64,000 nt of DNA from DATMXT01 sp963662765 (GTDB lineage: Bacteria; Bacillota; Clostridia; Oscillospirales; Feifaniaceae). The position numbers and the translations under genes were made by a program. The stretch is taken from NCBI GenBank assembly GCA_963662765.2, contig CAXXUP010000008.1, positions 248,001 through 312,000 of the forward strand, given 5' to 3'. This document shows, piece after piece, positions 33,488 to 42,443 of this stretch; within the stretch, counting starts at the first letter, position 1, and each line of letters starts with the position of its first letter. The notes under the pieces were generated by a model that did no database searches, was not told the origin of the DNA, and saw only the letters and a list, made by a program, of their open reading frames with translations.

Positions 33488-33742
33488 GCCTTATCCCCTG
33501 CTTATTGTATTTATTGGCCGGCGGTTCGGGGGGAAAGGGTGCTTCCGGCGGCCGGCATTACAGGATAATTCCGATAAGCGCAAATCTCCACAAATTTACA
33601 TATTATCTATCTTGATACAATTTTCTTTTAATTTAGGCGCTATTAATTCATTTTTTTGACATAATGTAAACGTGATAATTTTAGTCTTTTAATGATATGA
33701 AATATGTGGTAAAATATATCAATATCGGCGGAGGTGATAATT

Positions 33743-34498
33743 ATGGAAGTATTCATCACATCGCTTTCCACCGCCTGCAGGGCGCGGCAGGGCGTGATCG
33801 GCCTGCTGCTGCAGGACGGCACCGTGCCGTCTTTTCAAATTGTCTGCTCCGACAAAAGCGCCGTGTCCGTCGCCGCCGAGCGGCTGGCCATCGCGCAGTC
33901 GGCCGGACTTCTGCTCGCCTGTCGGGCTGCGTCGGCCGTTTCTCTGTCCTGCCTTTATAGGGAATCGCCCCACCGCATCGACCTTGTCGTTGTGGGCGCG
34001 TCGAACTTCCGCGGCCTGAGGCCGGGCGAGCGGATCGTATGGGAGTGGAACAACGCGCTTTCTGCCGCAGTTCCGACGCCGGATACGCCCGACATCAAGG
34101 TCCTTTTGCGGGCCGCCGAAAACAACTTCTGGCTATTACAGTACGAGGCGGCCCGACGGGCCGCGGCTGGTGAGCTGCTTGAGGCGGCCGACACCGCCGC
34201 AAAAATTCGCCGGCTGTATTTGACCCCGCTTTTTCAGGCAGCCGGTTACAGCCGGTCGGCCCTTGAGGCGACCGTCCCCGCCTGTGACCTGCGCAGCCTA
34301 TACAATGCCCTAGTCGCGGCTGGGGAAAACTATTTCGCACTGCGCTACGAACTGGCGGATGACGATTTTATCCGCGGCGAGGAGGCTGAACTTCTGGCCG
34401 GTGAGGCTATGGAGGCGCTGCAGGTGGAAATACGCCGCAAAAGCGCGGCCTTCCGAGGAGACAATACCCCCGATGAAACAGTACAAGCTATCTATTGA
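33743..34498 (+). CDS. Hypothetical protein, first gene of a three-gene cassette
   Basis: 251 residues, not recognised. The N-half is alpha/beta (MEVFITSLSTACRARQG; RIDLVVVGAS), and the C-half is helical and Ala-rich with aromatic positions (NNFWLLQYEAARRAAAGELLEAA; AAGENYFALRYEL). This two-part layout faintly recalls nucleotidyltransferase proteins with a helical C-domain, but no GS or DxD motif is present, so I give no function. There is no signal peptide or membrane helix. Start ATG 33743 with GGAGGTG 7 bases upstream. It overlaps the next gene by 26 bases, a sign of coupled expression with the membrane protein and lipoprotein that follow. Confidence 0.7.
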   Translation: MEVFITSLSTACRARQGVIGLLLQDGTVPSFQIVCSDKSAVSVAAERLAIAQSAGLLLACRAASAVSLSCLYRESPHRIDLVVVGASNFRGLRPGERIVWEWNNALSAAVPTPDTPDIKVLLRAAENNFWLLQYEAARRAAAGELLEAADTAAKIRRLYLTPLFQAAGYSRSALEATVPACDLRSLYNALVAAGENYFALRYELADDDFIRGEEAELLAGEAMEALQVEIRRKSAAFRGDNTPDETVQAIY

Positions 34499-35786
34499 TG
34501 CAAAAAAAAGGCTGACGTCCGGTATGCTGCTGCTCGGAGCTGTCGGCTACGCATTGACGGCAACCGCGATCCTGCTGTGGCCGGCACTTGCCGCCGAGCT
34601 CTTTCAGTTTGCGATGGCGACACTGCTGACGGTGCTCGGTCTGTCCGGCATCGTGGGCGCTTTTTCGTCGGGTGGCGGTCGGTGGCCGCTACGGCTGATC
34701 TTAGGGTGCGCTAACCTTGGGCTTGCGGTCTTTTCGCTCTGGCAAAGAGAGACTTTTCTTGCCTTTTTTCCGCCGGTTTTGGGCAGCTATCTCCTTCTGG
34801 CAACAGTCATTCACTTCACCACTTTTTATCTTAGAATCCGTGATCGCATGCAGGGCAGTGCGCAGTCCTTGCTACTGGGGCTCATTTCTCTCGGATTCGG
34901 GACTGCTCTGATTCTCTACCCCTCAACCCGCACCGACATGCTGAGATTCCTGCTTGCCGGCTATTTCGGCCTCATGTCACTCAGCACCGGAGCCGACCTC
35001 TGGCGGGATTTTTTCCCGGACCGCCTAACGGTCACCGATGCCGTCAAGCGGCACATCCGCATCCAGCTTCCGGCCGCCCTGACCGCCCTCGTCCCCCGCT
35101 CAGCCATCGACAAGGTCAACGACAGCCTGCGGCTGACCAGAGATGAGCCGGAACAGGACCTTTACAAGGACCCACTCGCTATCCCGGACCTCGAAATTTT
35201 TATCCACGCCGCAAAAAAGGGGCCTGGGGTGTTTGGGCACGTCGACCTGTGCTATCACGACACAGTGATGACCTTCGGCAGTTACGACGAGTCAAGCTAC
35301 CGGCTGTGGGGTGTCATCAGCAGCGGGGTGCTGGCCATCATTAACGGTAAGGAAAAATACCTCGACTACTGCATCAAATCCAGAAAAAAATCCATTTTCG
35401 GTTTCGGTTTGCGGCTGACAGAAGGTCAGCGCCGCCGGGTCGAGTTGCGCATAGAGGACCTGATGCGGGAGGTTGACCCGTGGCTTTGCCCCATTGAGTG
35501 CGACCCGCAGGGTGCGCACGACGATTACGCATCGTCATTTGTAAAAAATCTCGACGCCAAACTGTATAAGTTTCGGACCGGCGGCTTTCGCACCTATTTT
35601 GCCGCAAGCACGAACTGCGCCCTGCTCGCCGACAAAGTGGTCGGACTTGTGGGCACCGATATCATAACGCTTAACGGCATTCTGACGCCCGGGGCTTACT
35701 ACAGCTACCTCGACCGGGAATTTCGCCGCAAAAACAGCATTGTCATCACAAAGACGCTGTATAAGGAGCAGGAAGATGAAAAGTAG
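34473..35786 (+). CDS. Polytopic membrane protein (HdeD/DUF308-like) with a C-terminal possible Cys/His enzyme domain
   Basis: 437 residues. The N-half (about 15-175) has six transmembrane helices in the paired pattern of HdeD/DUF308 proteins. The C-half (about 235-430) is soluble: FGHVDLCYHD with His256, then TNCALLADKVVG with Cys382 and TPGAYYSYLDREF. A His early and an Asn-Cys late is the order seen in circularly permuted papain-like (NlpC/P60-related, DUF4105-type) domains, so a thiol hydrolase or acyltransferase is possible; this is inference. GAGGAG lies 10 bases before ATG 34473. The stop overlaps the start of the lipoprotein gene. I know no characterised protein with this combination. 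Confidence 0.72.
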   Translation: MKQYKLSIDAKKRLTSGMLLLGAVGYALTATAILLWPALAAELFQFAMATLLTVLGLSGIVGAFSSGGGRWPLRLILGCANLGLAVFSLWQRETFLAFFPPVLGSYLLLATVIHFTTFYLRIRDRMQGSAQSLLLGLISLGFGTALILYPSTRTDMLRFLLAGYFGLMSLSTGADLWRDFFPDRLTVTDAVKRHIRIQLPAALTALVPRSAIDKVNDSLRLTRDEPEQDLYKDPLAIPDLEIFIHAAKKGPGVFGHVDLCYHDTVMTFGSYDESSYRLWGVISSGVLAIINGKEKYLDYCIKSRKKSIFGFGLRLTEGQRRRVELRIEDLMREVDPWLCPIECDPQGAHDDYASSFVKNLDAKLYKFRTGGFRTYFAASTNCALLADKVVGLVGTDIITLNGILTPGAYYSYLDREFRRKNSIVITKTLYKEQEDEK

Positions 35787-36930
35787 ACTTTTGCCGGCCC
35801 TTGCACTGGCGGCGCTCCTGACCGGCTGTGTGCCGGCGTCGGTCACTCCGCCGCCGGAAGAGGAGACCGGGTATGAGTGGATTATTTCGCCAAAATATGC
35901 ACAGGCAGGTGAATTTTCGGAAGGATTTTGCCCGGTCTCGTCCGGCGATGCCACGGGTCCGTGGGGATATATCGACACCACCGGAGAGCAGCGAATTCCG
36001 GCCTACTGGGATGCGGCCTACCCCTTTTCCGGTGGACGGGCCTGCGTCGGGTCAGCCAACGACTACGGCATGATTGACACTGTTGGGCATGTCGTGGTCG
36101 AGCCCTTCTCATCGGCGCCGCTTATCTACAGCGGTGGCCTGATTGCCTGCCGCATGGACAGCGGATACGGTTACCTCGACGAAGCGGGCGAGCCCGCCAT
36201 CCCCTTTGTCTATGAGGATGCCAGCGACTTTGCTTACGAGCGGGCGGCCGTATGCGCGGGCGGACTGTGGGGGGTCATCAACCCCGCGGGCGACTCTGTA
36301 ATCGATACGGCCTGGGAGGGCGTCGAGGTTTTGTCGGATGGCACCATCGCTCTCTACGACGGGGCACAGTGGGGACTTGCTGACCACGACGGAAACATCT
36401 TGATCCTGCCGCGCTTCCAGCAGATCAAGGCGATCGGCAGCGGACTTTATGCCTATCGTGAAGCTGATCTGTGGGGCGTTGCGGACGCCACAGGGCACGG
36501 ACTGACCGCTGCCGTCTACGCCGATGTGGTGACCTGCGACGACGGCGAGTTTTTGCGGCTGGTGTCTCAAACGGACACCTATGTCAATGCCAAACTTGAG
36601 GAGGTCGACATTCCGCTCGCCGATGGGCAACGGGTGTCAGGCGGCTTTTCCCACGGCTTTGCCGCCTGTATCGACAAAGACGGACTGTGGGGCGTCGTGT
36701 CGAAAGACGGGACGGTCGCCATCCAGCCGCAGTACAAGGCCCCCATCACCGAGGAAGAACTTACAGCTTACGCACAGTGCGGTCTGCTTCGGGTGGCGGA
36801 TGGCTATTCCGGCGTCGTTTCTGGCCTTGAAGGCGCCTCCCTGCCCTATGTCGGCGAGGACGGCCATACATACGCCATGCTCAAGAAAGACGGCCTGTGG
36901 GGACTCGCCGTCTTGACCGGGATCAAGTGA
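35776..36930 (+). CDS. WG-repeat lipoprotein, third gene of the cassette
   Basis: 384 residues with a lipoprotein signal ending LAALLTGC (Cys18) and about eight WG-type repeats (PWGYIDTTGE, DYGMIDTVGH, GYGYLDEAGE, LWGVINPAGD, QWGLADHDGN, LWGVADATGH, LWGVVSKDGT and a last LWGLAVLTG). The repeats are more diverged than in the lipoprotein at 28341 and the codons are GC-rich, so this is not a recent copy. The ATG at 35776 has AAGGAG 6-11 bases upstream, inside the previous gene, with which it overlaps by 11 bases. It probably acts outside the membrane with that gene's product. A strong terminator follows. Confidence 0.86.
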   Translation: MKSRLLPALALAALLTGCVPASVTPPPEEETGYEWIISPKYAQAGEFSEGFCPVSSGDATGPWGYIDTTGEQRIPAYWDAAYPFSGGRACVGSANDYGMIDTVGHVVVEPFSSAPLIYSGGLIACRMDSGYGYLDEAGEPAIPFVYEDASDFAYERAAVCAGGLWGVINPAGDSVIDTAWEGVEVLSDGTIALYDGAQWGLADHDGNILILPRFQQIKAIGSGLYAYREADLWGVADATGHGLTAAVYADVVTCDDGEFLRLVSQTDTYVNAKLEEVDIPLADGQRVSGGFSHGFAACIDKDGLWGVVSKDGTVAIQPQYKAPITEEELTAYAQCGLLRVADGYSGVVSGLEGASLPYVGEDGHTYAMLKKDGLWGLAVLTGIK

Positions 36931-36949
36931 CCTTTGTAACAGATAAAGC

Positions 36950-36993
36950 GGCGGGCCGTCACGGGCGTGACGGTCCGCCATAAATATTTTTTT
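36950..36993 (+). terminator. Terminator of the three-gene cassette
   Basis: A 13-bp stem (36950-36962 with 36967-36979, one G-T pair), GGGC loop, then ATAAATATTTTTTT. Confidence 0.85.
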
Positions 36994-37005
36994 GGGGGAT
37001 CCTAT

Positions 37006-37554
37006 ATGCTCACCATTAGACCCGCCGTCCCCGAGGACGTTTTGGAAGTGGCCGACCTGCTCGAGCAGGTCATTGAACACCTGCACCGCAGCGGGAAAAA
37101 CTATCCCAACTGGCACCACGGCAAATATCCCACACCGGCGGTGCCCGCGGCCGCCATGGCCCGCGGCGACTTGTATGTGGCGGAGCAGGATGGTAAAATT
37201 GTCGGCACCGTGACCATCAACGCCCTGCAGGCCCCGCAGTACGAGGGAATGCCGTGGCGGGTAGCGGCCGAGCCCGAAAAGGTGCGGGTCATTCACACCC
37301 TTGCCACTCGGCCGGCAGCCAGAGGATCGGGACTCTCCCGCCGCCTGCTCGCCTATGCCGAGGAACTCGCCTGCCGGCAAGGGGCCGTCGCTATGCGGCT
37401 TGACACCTTCCATCAAAACGAACCCGCCCGCCACATCTACGAAAAATCAGGATATGTCCACATTGGATACGTTGTTTTTTCCGACATTCGTCCCGAGGGC
37501 GAACCCTACGCCATCTATGAAAAACCGCTCTGTGCGACAAATTTTTCAAACTGA
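37006..37554 (+). CDS. GNAT family N-acetyltransferase
   Basis: 182 residues: MLTIRPAVPEDVLEVADL, the acetyl-CoA-binding motif A VIHTLATRPAARGSGLSRRLL (here R-x-x-A-R-G-S-G), motif B LDTFHQNEPARHIYEKSGY. Typical of enzymes that acetylate small amines or protein N-termini; the substrate is unknown. ATG 37006 with GGGGG 7 bases upstream; it lies just after the cassette terminator, so some transcription may come from read-through. Confidence 0.9.
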   Translation: MLTIRPAVPEDVLEVADLLEQVIEHLHRSGKNYPNWHHGKYPTPAVPAAAMARGDLYVAEQDGKIVGTVTINALQAPQYEGMPWRVAAEPEKVRVIHTLATRPAARGSGLSRRLLAYAEELACRQGAVAMRLDTFHQNEPARHIYEKSGYVHIGYVVFSDIRPEGEPYAIYEKPLCATNFSN

Positions 37555-37748
37555 TATGCAGTCCTGATGATAATAAACCGTAGAATCAATATTTACTTAA
37601 CAATTTGTATATCTCCGGTCCTCAACATCTCGCAATATGCACGACATCCAAGGGGTCACCATCCTCGTTTTTATACTTATGCGGATACATTTTCCGACTA
37701 TATCGCCGTTTTTTGTTTTGTTTTGTAAAAGAATTTTATGCAGACCGG

Positions 37749-37777
37749 TTGATTATTCAGTTTGTAAATGTTACAAT
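37749..37777 (+). promoter_or_regulatory. Candidate promoter of the EAL protein gene
   Basis: TTGATT (37749-37754), 17-bp spacer, TACAAT (37772-37777), 33 bases before the ATG. The 250-bp spacer to the left holds nothing else recognisable. Confidence 0.5.
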
Positions 37778-37810
37778 TAAGCAAAATGAGATGCCGAAAA
37801 GGGGTGTTGT

Positions 37811-39736
37811 ATGACCTATATCGTCGAGTATGAGGTTTGCGCCCTGCTTTTTCTTGTAATTGTTGCGATTCGCTTCTTTTCCGTACGCCGGTTTCCGAGC
37901 TTTCAAAACAAGCTGTTCGGCGTGCTTCTTATCTGCTCGACCGGAGATGTCCTGCTTGACGTTGTAGGGTCCATCGCCATCATGCGCGCGGCTGACCTCC
38001 CACCTTATGTGAATTACCTGATCAACACACCTTTTTACGCACTGCAGTTTATGCTGTTGCCGCTCGTTTTTGCCTACCTTGTATCGCTGGCAGGTCTGTA
38101 TTATTCCTGGCGGCGCCGCATTTTGCCCCTCCTCATGTTGCCGGTGATTATCTGTCTTCTCATCCTAGCGTCCAACATATTCACCAAGTGGATCTTTTAC
38201 GTCGATATGTCGACCGGAGTGGGCGTCTATACCCGCGGGCCGCTTTTCAATCTGCTCTACTACATCTCGCTTTATTATCTTGTTCTGATTTTCGGGGCGA
38301 TTCTCGGCTTTCGACGTCGGCTGCAGCATAACCAGTTTACCACCATCTTTTGGCTTTGCTTTACCGTGGCAGCCACACTTTACGCGCAGTTTATCTGGCC
38401 CCAGTACCTCCTGACCGGGGTGGCCCTCTCGGCCGCCATGCTGACCATGTTCTTTACGCTGCAAAATCCCGAGATCATGCTCGATTTAAACAGCAGTGTT
38501 TTTAATTATATGGCCATGATGGCTTTTTTGAATGATCAGCTCATAGAGAACAAGCCACTTTGGCTTGTCGCCGTCGACGTCGGCGGGATCCGGCAGATCA
38601 ACAACTCCTTCGGCGTGGAGGTCGGCAACGCACTTTTCTCCCTAGTCGGCGCTTTTTTCAATGAGCTTGAGGGCGGAGTCCGGAGCTTCCGAATGTACGG
38701 CTCGCGTTTTTTAATTGTGGCAAGTTCGGAGTCGGTGTACAATCGGGTGATTTTTTGTGTTGAGCGCCGGTTTGAACGACCATGGACAGCCGGTCAGGCC
38801 TATACGACGCTGTCCTGCACCATCCGACATTTTGGGCAGCCAGACTTTTTTAAATCCGCCGAGGAGGTCGTCAGTCTTCTCGACAACGCCTACTCCGACA
38901 CCGATCGGGACGGCTGGGGCACCAAAAAGCAGATTGACGCAAGTCTCCTCCATATTACCCAGCGCCGCAACAATGTGGAAAACGCAATCCGCGACGTGCT
39001 GGCAAGCGGCGAAGGACTCGAACTCTACTATCAGCCACTCTATAATATTAAAGGGCGCAATTTTTCCGGCGTCGAGGCGCTGCTGCGCATGCGGCATCCG
39101 ACGCTCGGGGTCGTGTCTCCGGGAGAATTCATTCCCATTGCCGAACGCTCGGGCCTCATTTTGCGCATCGATGAGTTTGTCATTCGCCAGGTCGGCGCCT
39201 TCCTGCACCGCGTTGGCTCCGAAGTGGTGCCGAAAGTGGAGCTCAACCTCTCTGCCACGGAGTTTTCCACGGGTGAGTACAGACGGCTGTACAGCATCAT
39301 CTCCGAGAGCTGCACCCAACCGAGCCGCGTCTGCTTTGAGGTGACCGAGACGGCTGCGACCAGCCACCCGGCCATGCTGCAGGAATTCATGCGTTCCCTT
39401 ATTGCGGCCGGCTTTACCTTTGCGCTCGACGACTTTGGCACCGGATTTGCAAACATCTCACAGGTGGTCTCCCTGCCCTTTTCAATTGTCAAGCTCGACC
39501 GCTCCATGCTGATTGCGGCGGAGAGTACCAATGCGGCCCTCTTTGAGGGGCTCGTTGAGATCTTCAATAAAATCGGCCTTGAAATTATTATTGAAGGCGT
39601 CGAAACGGCTTCGCAGGTCGGCCGCGTTGAACGGCTTGGCGCACACGTCATTCAGGGGTACTTTTTTGCAAAGCCCATGCCGGAGGCCGAGCTGCTGGAG
39701 TTTTTGAAGAAACCGCCGGCACTGCCCGACAGATAA
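37811..39736 (+). CDS. Membrane c-di-GMP phosphodiesterase: TM region, degenerate GGDEF, intact EAL
   Basis: 641 residues. Six to seven transmembrane helices fill residues 5-215. A GGDEF-like domain follows (about 245-385) in which the active motif is replaced by YGSRF (296-300), so no cyclase activity is expected. The EAL domain (about 390-635) keeps the catalytic set: Gln408, Glu422 and Arg426 in VEALLR, Asn479, Glu510, Asp540-Asp541 in DDFGTGF, Lys561, Glu595 and Gln615. It should hydrolyse c-di-GMP to pGpG. The membrane part may sense a signal; the degenerate GGDEF may bind GTP as a regulator, as in some known proteins. It stands alone with its own promoter. Confidence 0.92.
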   Translation: MTYIVEYEVCALLFLVIVAIRFFSVRRFPSFQNKLFGVLLICSTGDVLLDVVGSIAIMRAADLPPYVNYLINTPFYALQFMLLPLVFAYLVSLAGLYYSWRRRILPLLMLPVIICLLILASNIFTKWIFYVDMSTGVGVYTRGPLFNLLYYISLYYLVLIFGAILGFRRRLQHNQFTTIFWLCFTVAATLYAQFIWPQYLLTGVALSAAMLTMFFTLQNPEIMLDLNSSVFNYMAMMAFLNDQLIENKPLWLVAVDVGGIRQINNSFGVEVGNALFSLVGAFFNELEGGVRSFRMYGSRFLIVASSESVYNRVIFCVERRFERPWTAGQAYTTLSCTIRHFGQPDFFKSAEEVVSLLDNAYSDTDRDGWGTKKQIDASLLHITQRRNNVENAIRDVLASGEGLELYYQPLYNIKGRNFSGVEALLRMRHPTLGVVSPGEFIPIAERSGLILRIDEFVIRQVGAFLHRVGSEVVPKVELNLSATEFSTGEYRRLYSIISESCTQPSRVCFEVTETAATSHPAMLQEFMRSLIAAGFTFALDDFGTGFANISQVVSLPFSIVKLDRSMLIAAESTNAALFEGLVEIFNKIGLEIIIEGVETASQVGRVERLGAHVIQGYFFAKPMPEAELLEFLKKPPALPDR

Positions 39737-39750
39737 TAGACCTATACATA

Positions 39751-39781
39751 AAGGCCGGTCCGAATAGCTCGGACCGGCCTT
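39751..39781. terminator. Hairpin between convergent EAL and ftsH genes
   Basis: AAGGCCGGTCCGA pairs with TCGGACCGGCCTT around a short loop (39751-39781). No clear T-run on either side; the stem is very stable. Confidence 0.6.
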
Positions 39782-39793
39782 GACTTATGTCGA

Positions 39794-41713
39794 TTATAGC
39801 TTTTCGCCCGTCGGTTCTTGCCCCGGGCTTTGCTCCTCATGCGGCGGGAGTTCCTCTTCTTTCTTTAGTTCGGTGAAGAGCGCTTCGAACTCCACGGCGC
39901 CGATCTTCTCCTTTTCCATCAGGAGGGCGGCGAGACGGTCGAGAATGTCCCGTTGTTTTCCTAGGATCTCCATGGCTCTGCGGTAGCAGTCGTCGATAAT
40001 TCGTTTGATCTCGCGGTCAATCTGGGACGAGACGTCCTCAGAGTAGTTCTTGGGCTGGGCAAAGTCGCGGCCGAGAAAAACCTCGGAGGAACCGGAACCG
40101 TAGACAATGGGACCCAGTTCATCCGACATGCCGTAGACTGTGACCATTTTGCGGGCGATGGTGGTGGCCCGCTCGATGTCGTTGGATGCACCGGTCGAGA
40201 TGTCGGTCAGGCAGAGCCGCTCGGCGGCACGCCCTCCCAGCAGCGTGACGATCTCTTCGCGCATCTCCTCGCGGGAGGAGTAGTACTTGTCCTCGGTGGG
40301 CAGCGACAGCGTATAGCCGCCCGTCATGCCGCGTGGGATGATCGAAATCTGGTGGACAGGGCTCTGGGTCTCGAGGGCCCTCGTCACAATGGCGTGACCG
40401 GCCTCGTGGTAGGCCGTCAGCTTGCGGTCCTTCTCGGAAATGGTGCGACTGCGTTTTTCAGGTCCGGCGATGACTTTAATTGTGGCCTCCTCGACGTCCT
40501 CCATGCTGATTTTCTTGGCATTTCGGCGGGCGGCAAGCAGTGCCGACTCGTTTAAGAGGTTTTCAAGGTCGGCACCGGTGAAGCCGGGCGTGGTCTTGGC
40601 GATAACGCCGAGCTTCACATCCTCCTCAAAAGGCTTACCCTTGGAATGGACTTTGAGAATCTCCTCGCGGCCCTTCTGGTCTGGGGCATTGACCATGATC
40701 TGCCGGTCAAAACGACCGGGCCGCAACAGTGCGGGGTCGAGAATGTCTGGCCGGTTGGTGGCGGCGATGATGATGACGCCCTCGTTATTGCCAAAGCCGT
40801 CCATTTCGACGAGGAGCTGATTTAAGGTCTGCTCGCGCTCGTCATGTCCGCCGCCAAGGCCAGCGCCGCGGTGCCGACCGACGGCGTCAATCTCGTCGAT
40901 GAAGACAATGCATGGGGCGGTCTTTTTGGCCTGATCAAAGAGGTCGCGAACACGGGAGGCGCCGACACCAACGAACATTTCGACGAAGTCGGAGCCGGAG
41001 ATGGAGTAGAAGGGCACGCCGGCCTCCCCCGAGACTGCCCTAGCCAAGAGCGTCTTGCCGGTTCCGGGCGGTCCGTAGAGCAGAATGCCCCTGGGAATGC
41101 GGGCGCCTATCTCAAGATATTTTCTCGGCTCTTTCAAAAAGTCGACAATTTCAAAGAGCTCCATCTTCTCCTCGTCGGCGCCGGCCACGTCTTCAAAGGT
41201 GACCTTGCGCTTTTCGTCGGAGGCGACCTTGGTGCGGGCCTTGCCGAAGTTCATGACCTTGCCGCCGCCGGCGCCGCCCTGCTGGTTCATGAGGTAGTAC
41301 CACAGCACCCCAAATCCCACAAAGAGCAGCAGATAGGGAAGCATGGTCATCCAGAAGGGGGTCTCGTAGGGGGGCGCAAAGTCATAGCTATCGAGCCCGC
41401 CTGAGGCGGTCAGCTCATCAAGCCGCTCGACCGGAACACTATACAGGAAGAGGTTCAGGTTCGGCAGCTTATAGATCACATCGGTCTTGGCGGTGTCCTT
41501 GAAAACGATATGAATGATGTTGCGTTCGTCGACCGTGAAGTTCTTGACCTCTTCCTTGTCGAAGTAACCCACGATGTCGGAGTATGTGATGACAACCGTA
41601 TCGGTTTTTTTGTAGAGCGAGGACACGGCAAAGTAGAGCAGCGTGAGCAAAATGAAATAAAACACGATGCCGCGCAAGGGGTTCGGGCCGATCGGTCTCT
41701 TATTCTGATTCAA
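39794..41713 (-). CDS. ftsH: ATP-dependent zinc metalloprotease FtsH
   Basis: 639 residues: transmembrane helix (about 15-33), extracytoplasmic domain, second helix (about 122-142), AAA domain with Walker A GPPGTGKT (214-221), Walker B IVFIDEIDAVGRHRG, the SRH ATNRPDILDPALLRPGRFD, and a protease domain with HEAGH (436-440) and the third zinc ligand Asp in TGASNDIERA. It degrades membrane and short-lived cytoplasmic proteins. Start TTG 41713 with AGGAGC 8 bases upstream gives the usual N-terminus; an upstream extension to 41800 is not family-like. It follows hpt and tilS, the common Firmicutes order tilS-hpt-ftsH. Confidence 0.97.
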   Translation of the reverse strand: MNQNKRPIGPNPLRGIVFYFILLTLLYFAVSSLYKKTDTVVITYSDIVGYFDKEEVKNFTVDERNIIHIVFKDTAKTDVIYKLPNLNLFLYSVPVERLDELTASGGLDSYDFAPPYETPFWMTMLPYLLLFVGFGVLWYYLMNQQGGAGGGKVMNFGKARTKVASDEKRKVTFEDVAGADEEKMELFEIVDFLKEPRKYLEIGARIPRGILLYGPPGTGKTLLARAVSGEAGVPFYSISGSDFVEMFVGVGASRVRDLFDQAKKTAPCIVFIDEIDAVGRHRGAGLGGGHDEREQTLNQLLVEMDGFGNNEGVIIIAATNRPDILDPALLRPGRFDRQIMVNAPDQKGREEILKVHSKGKPFEEDVKLGVIAKTTPGFTGADLENLLNESALLAARRNAKKISMEDVEEATIKVIAGPEKRSRTISEKDRKLTAYHEAGHAIVTRALETQSPVHQISIIPRGMTGGYTLSLPTEDKYYSSREEMREEIVTLLGGRAAERLCLTDISTGASNDIERATTIARKMVTVYGMSDELGPIVYGSGSSEVFLGRDFAQPKNYSEDVSSQIDREIKRIIDDCYRRAMEILGKQRDILDRLAALLMEKEKIGAVEFEALFTELKKEEELPPHEEQSPGQEPTGEKL

Positions 41714-41894
41714 TCTATCAGCTCCTGTTATTACGATTGGACTTCTTGCGGTATTTTTGCAAACGGATAGCCGGGGTTTCTCGGCCGTCAGGAAAGACAA
41801 GTCTTACCAACACCTGATGTGCCCACGTTTTTCTGACGCTATGAGGCGGGAAAATGGCAGGTTGCGCCGCCAATTAGGGGATTTTGCAAGAAGT

Positions 41895-42443
41895 CTACAG
41901 GTAGACCTTTTGATCCAGCACGCCGATGAAGGGAAGGTTGCGATATTTTTCGTTGTAGTCAAGCCCATAGCCCACGACGAACTCATCGGGAATGACAAAG
42001 CCCTCGTAGTCGGCCTGGATATTCACCGACGGATTGCGGCGGTCGGGCTTGTTGAGCAGTGTGCAGACCCTTACACTTGCCGCGTCTTTGGTTCGCATGG
42101 TCTCGGTGATGTAGGAGAGCGTCAGCCCAGAGTCGAGAATGTCCTCGACGATGAGAATGTCCCTGCCGTCGACCGGATTGCTCAAATCCTTGATGAGCTG
42201 AACGACCCCCGACGTCTTGGTGCCGGCGCCGTAGCTTGAAATGGCGAGGAAGTCTATGGTCAGCGGCAGGTCAATCTGGCGCATGAGATCCGTCATGAAT
42301 ACGACCGACCCTTTGAGTACACCGACGAGATGCAGCGGCTTTGCGTTGTAGTCCCGCGTAATCTGGCGCCCGAGCTCTCGTATGCGCTCCTTGATCTGCG
42401 CCTCGGTCAGAAGTATGCGGGTTATATCCTGATCCATGCTCAT
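41895..42443 (-). CDS. hpt: Hypoxanthine phosphoribosyltransferase
   Basis: 182 residues, type I PRTase with VGVLKGSVVFMTDL, the flexible loop SYGAGTKTSG and the PRPP motif ILIVEDILDSGLT (97-109). It salvages hypoxanthine and guanine to IMP and GMP. Its ATG overlaps the tilS stop (ATGA), so translation is coupled. Between it and ftsH lie 181 bases without a recognisable feature. Confidence 0.96.
   Translation of the reverse strand: MSMDQDITRILLTEAQIKERIRELGRQITRDYNAKPLHLVGVLKGSVVFMTDLMRQIDLPLTIDFLAISSYGAGTKTSGVVQLIKDLSNPVDGRDILIVEDILDSGLTLSYITETMRTKDAASVRVCTLLNKPDRRNPSVNIQADYEGFVIPDEFVVGYGLDYNEKYRNLPFIGVLDQKVYL

Noticed and set aside
37605..37814. 69-codon frame just before the EAL gene
   Set aside because: No ribosome site, Cys/Phe/Tyr-rich random composition, and it overlaps the promoter and ribosome site of the EAL gene.
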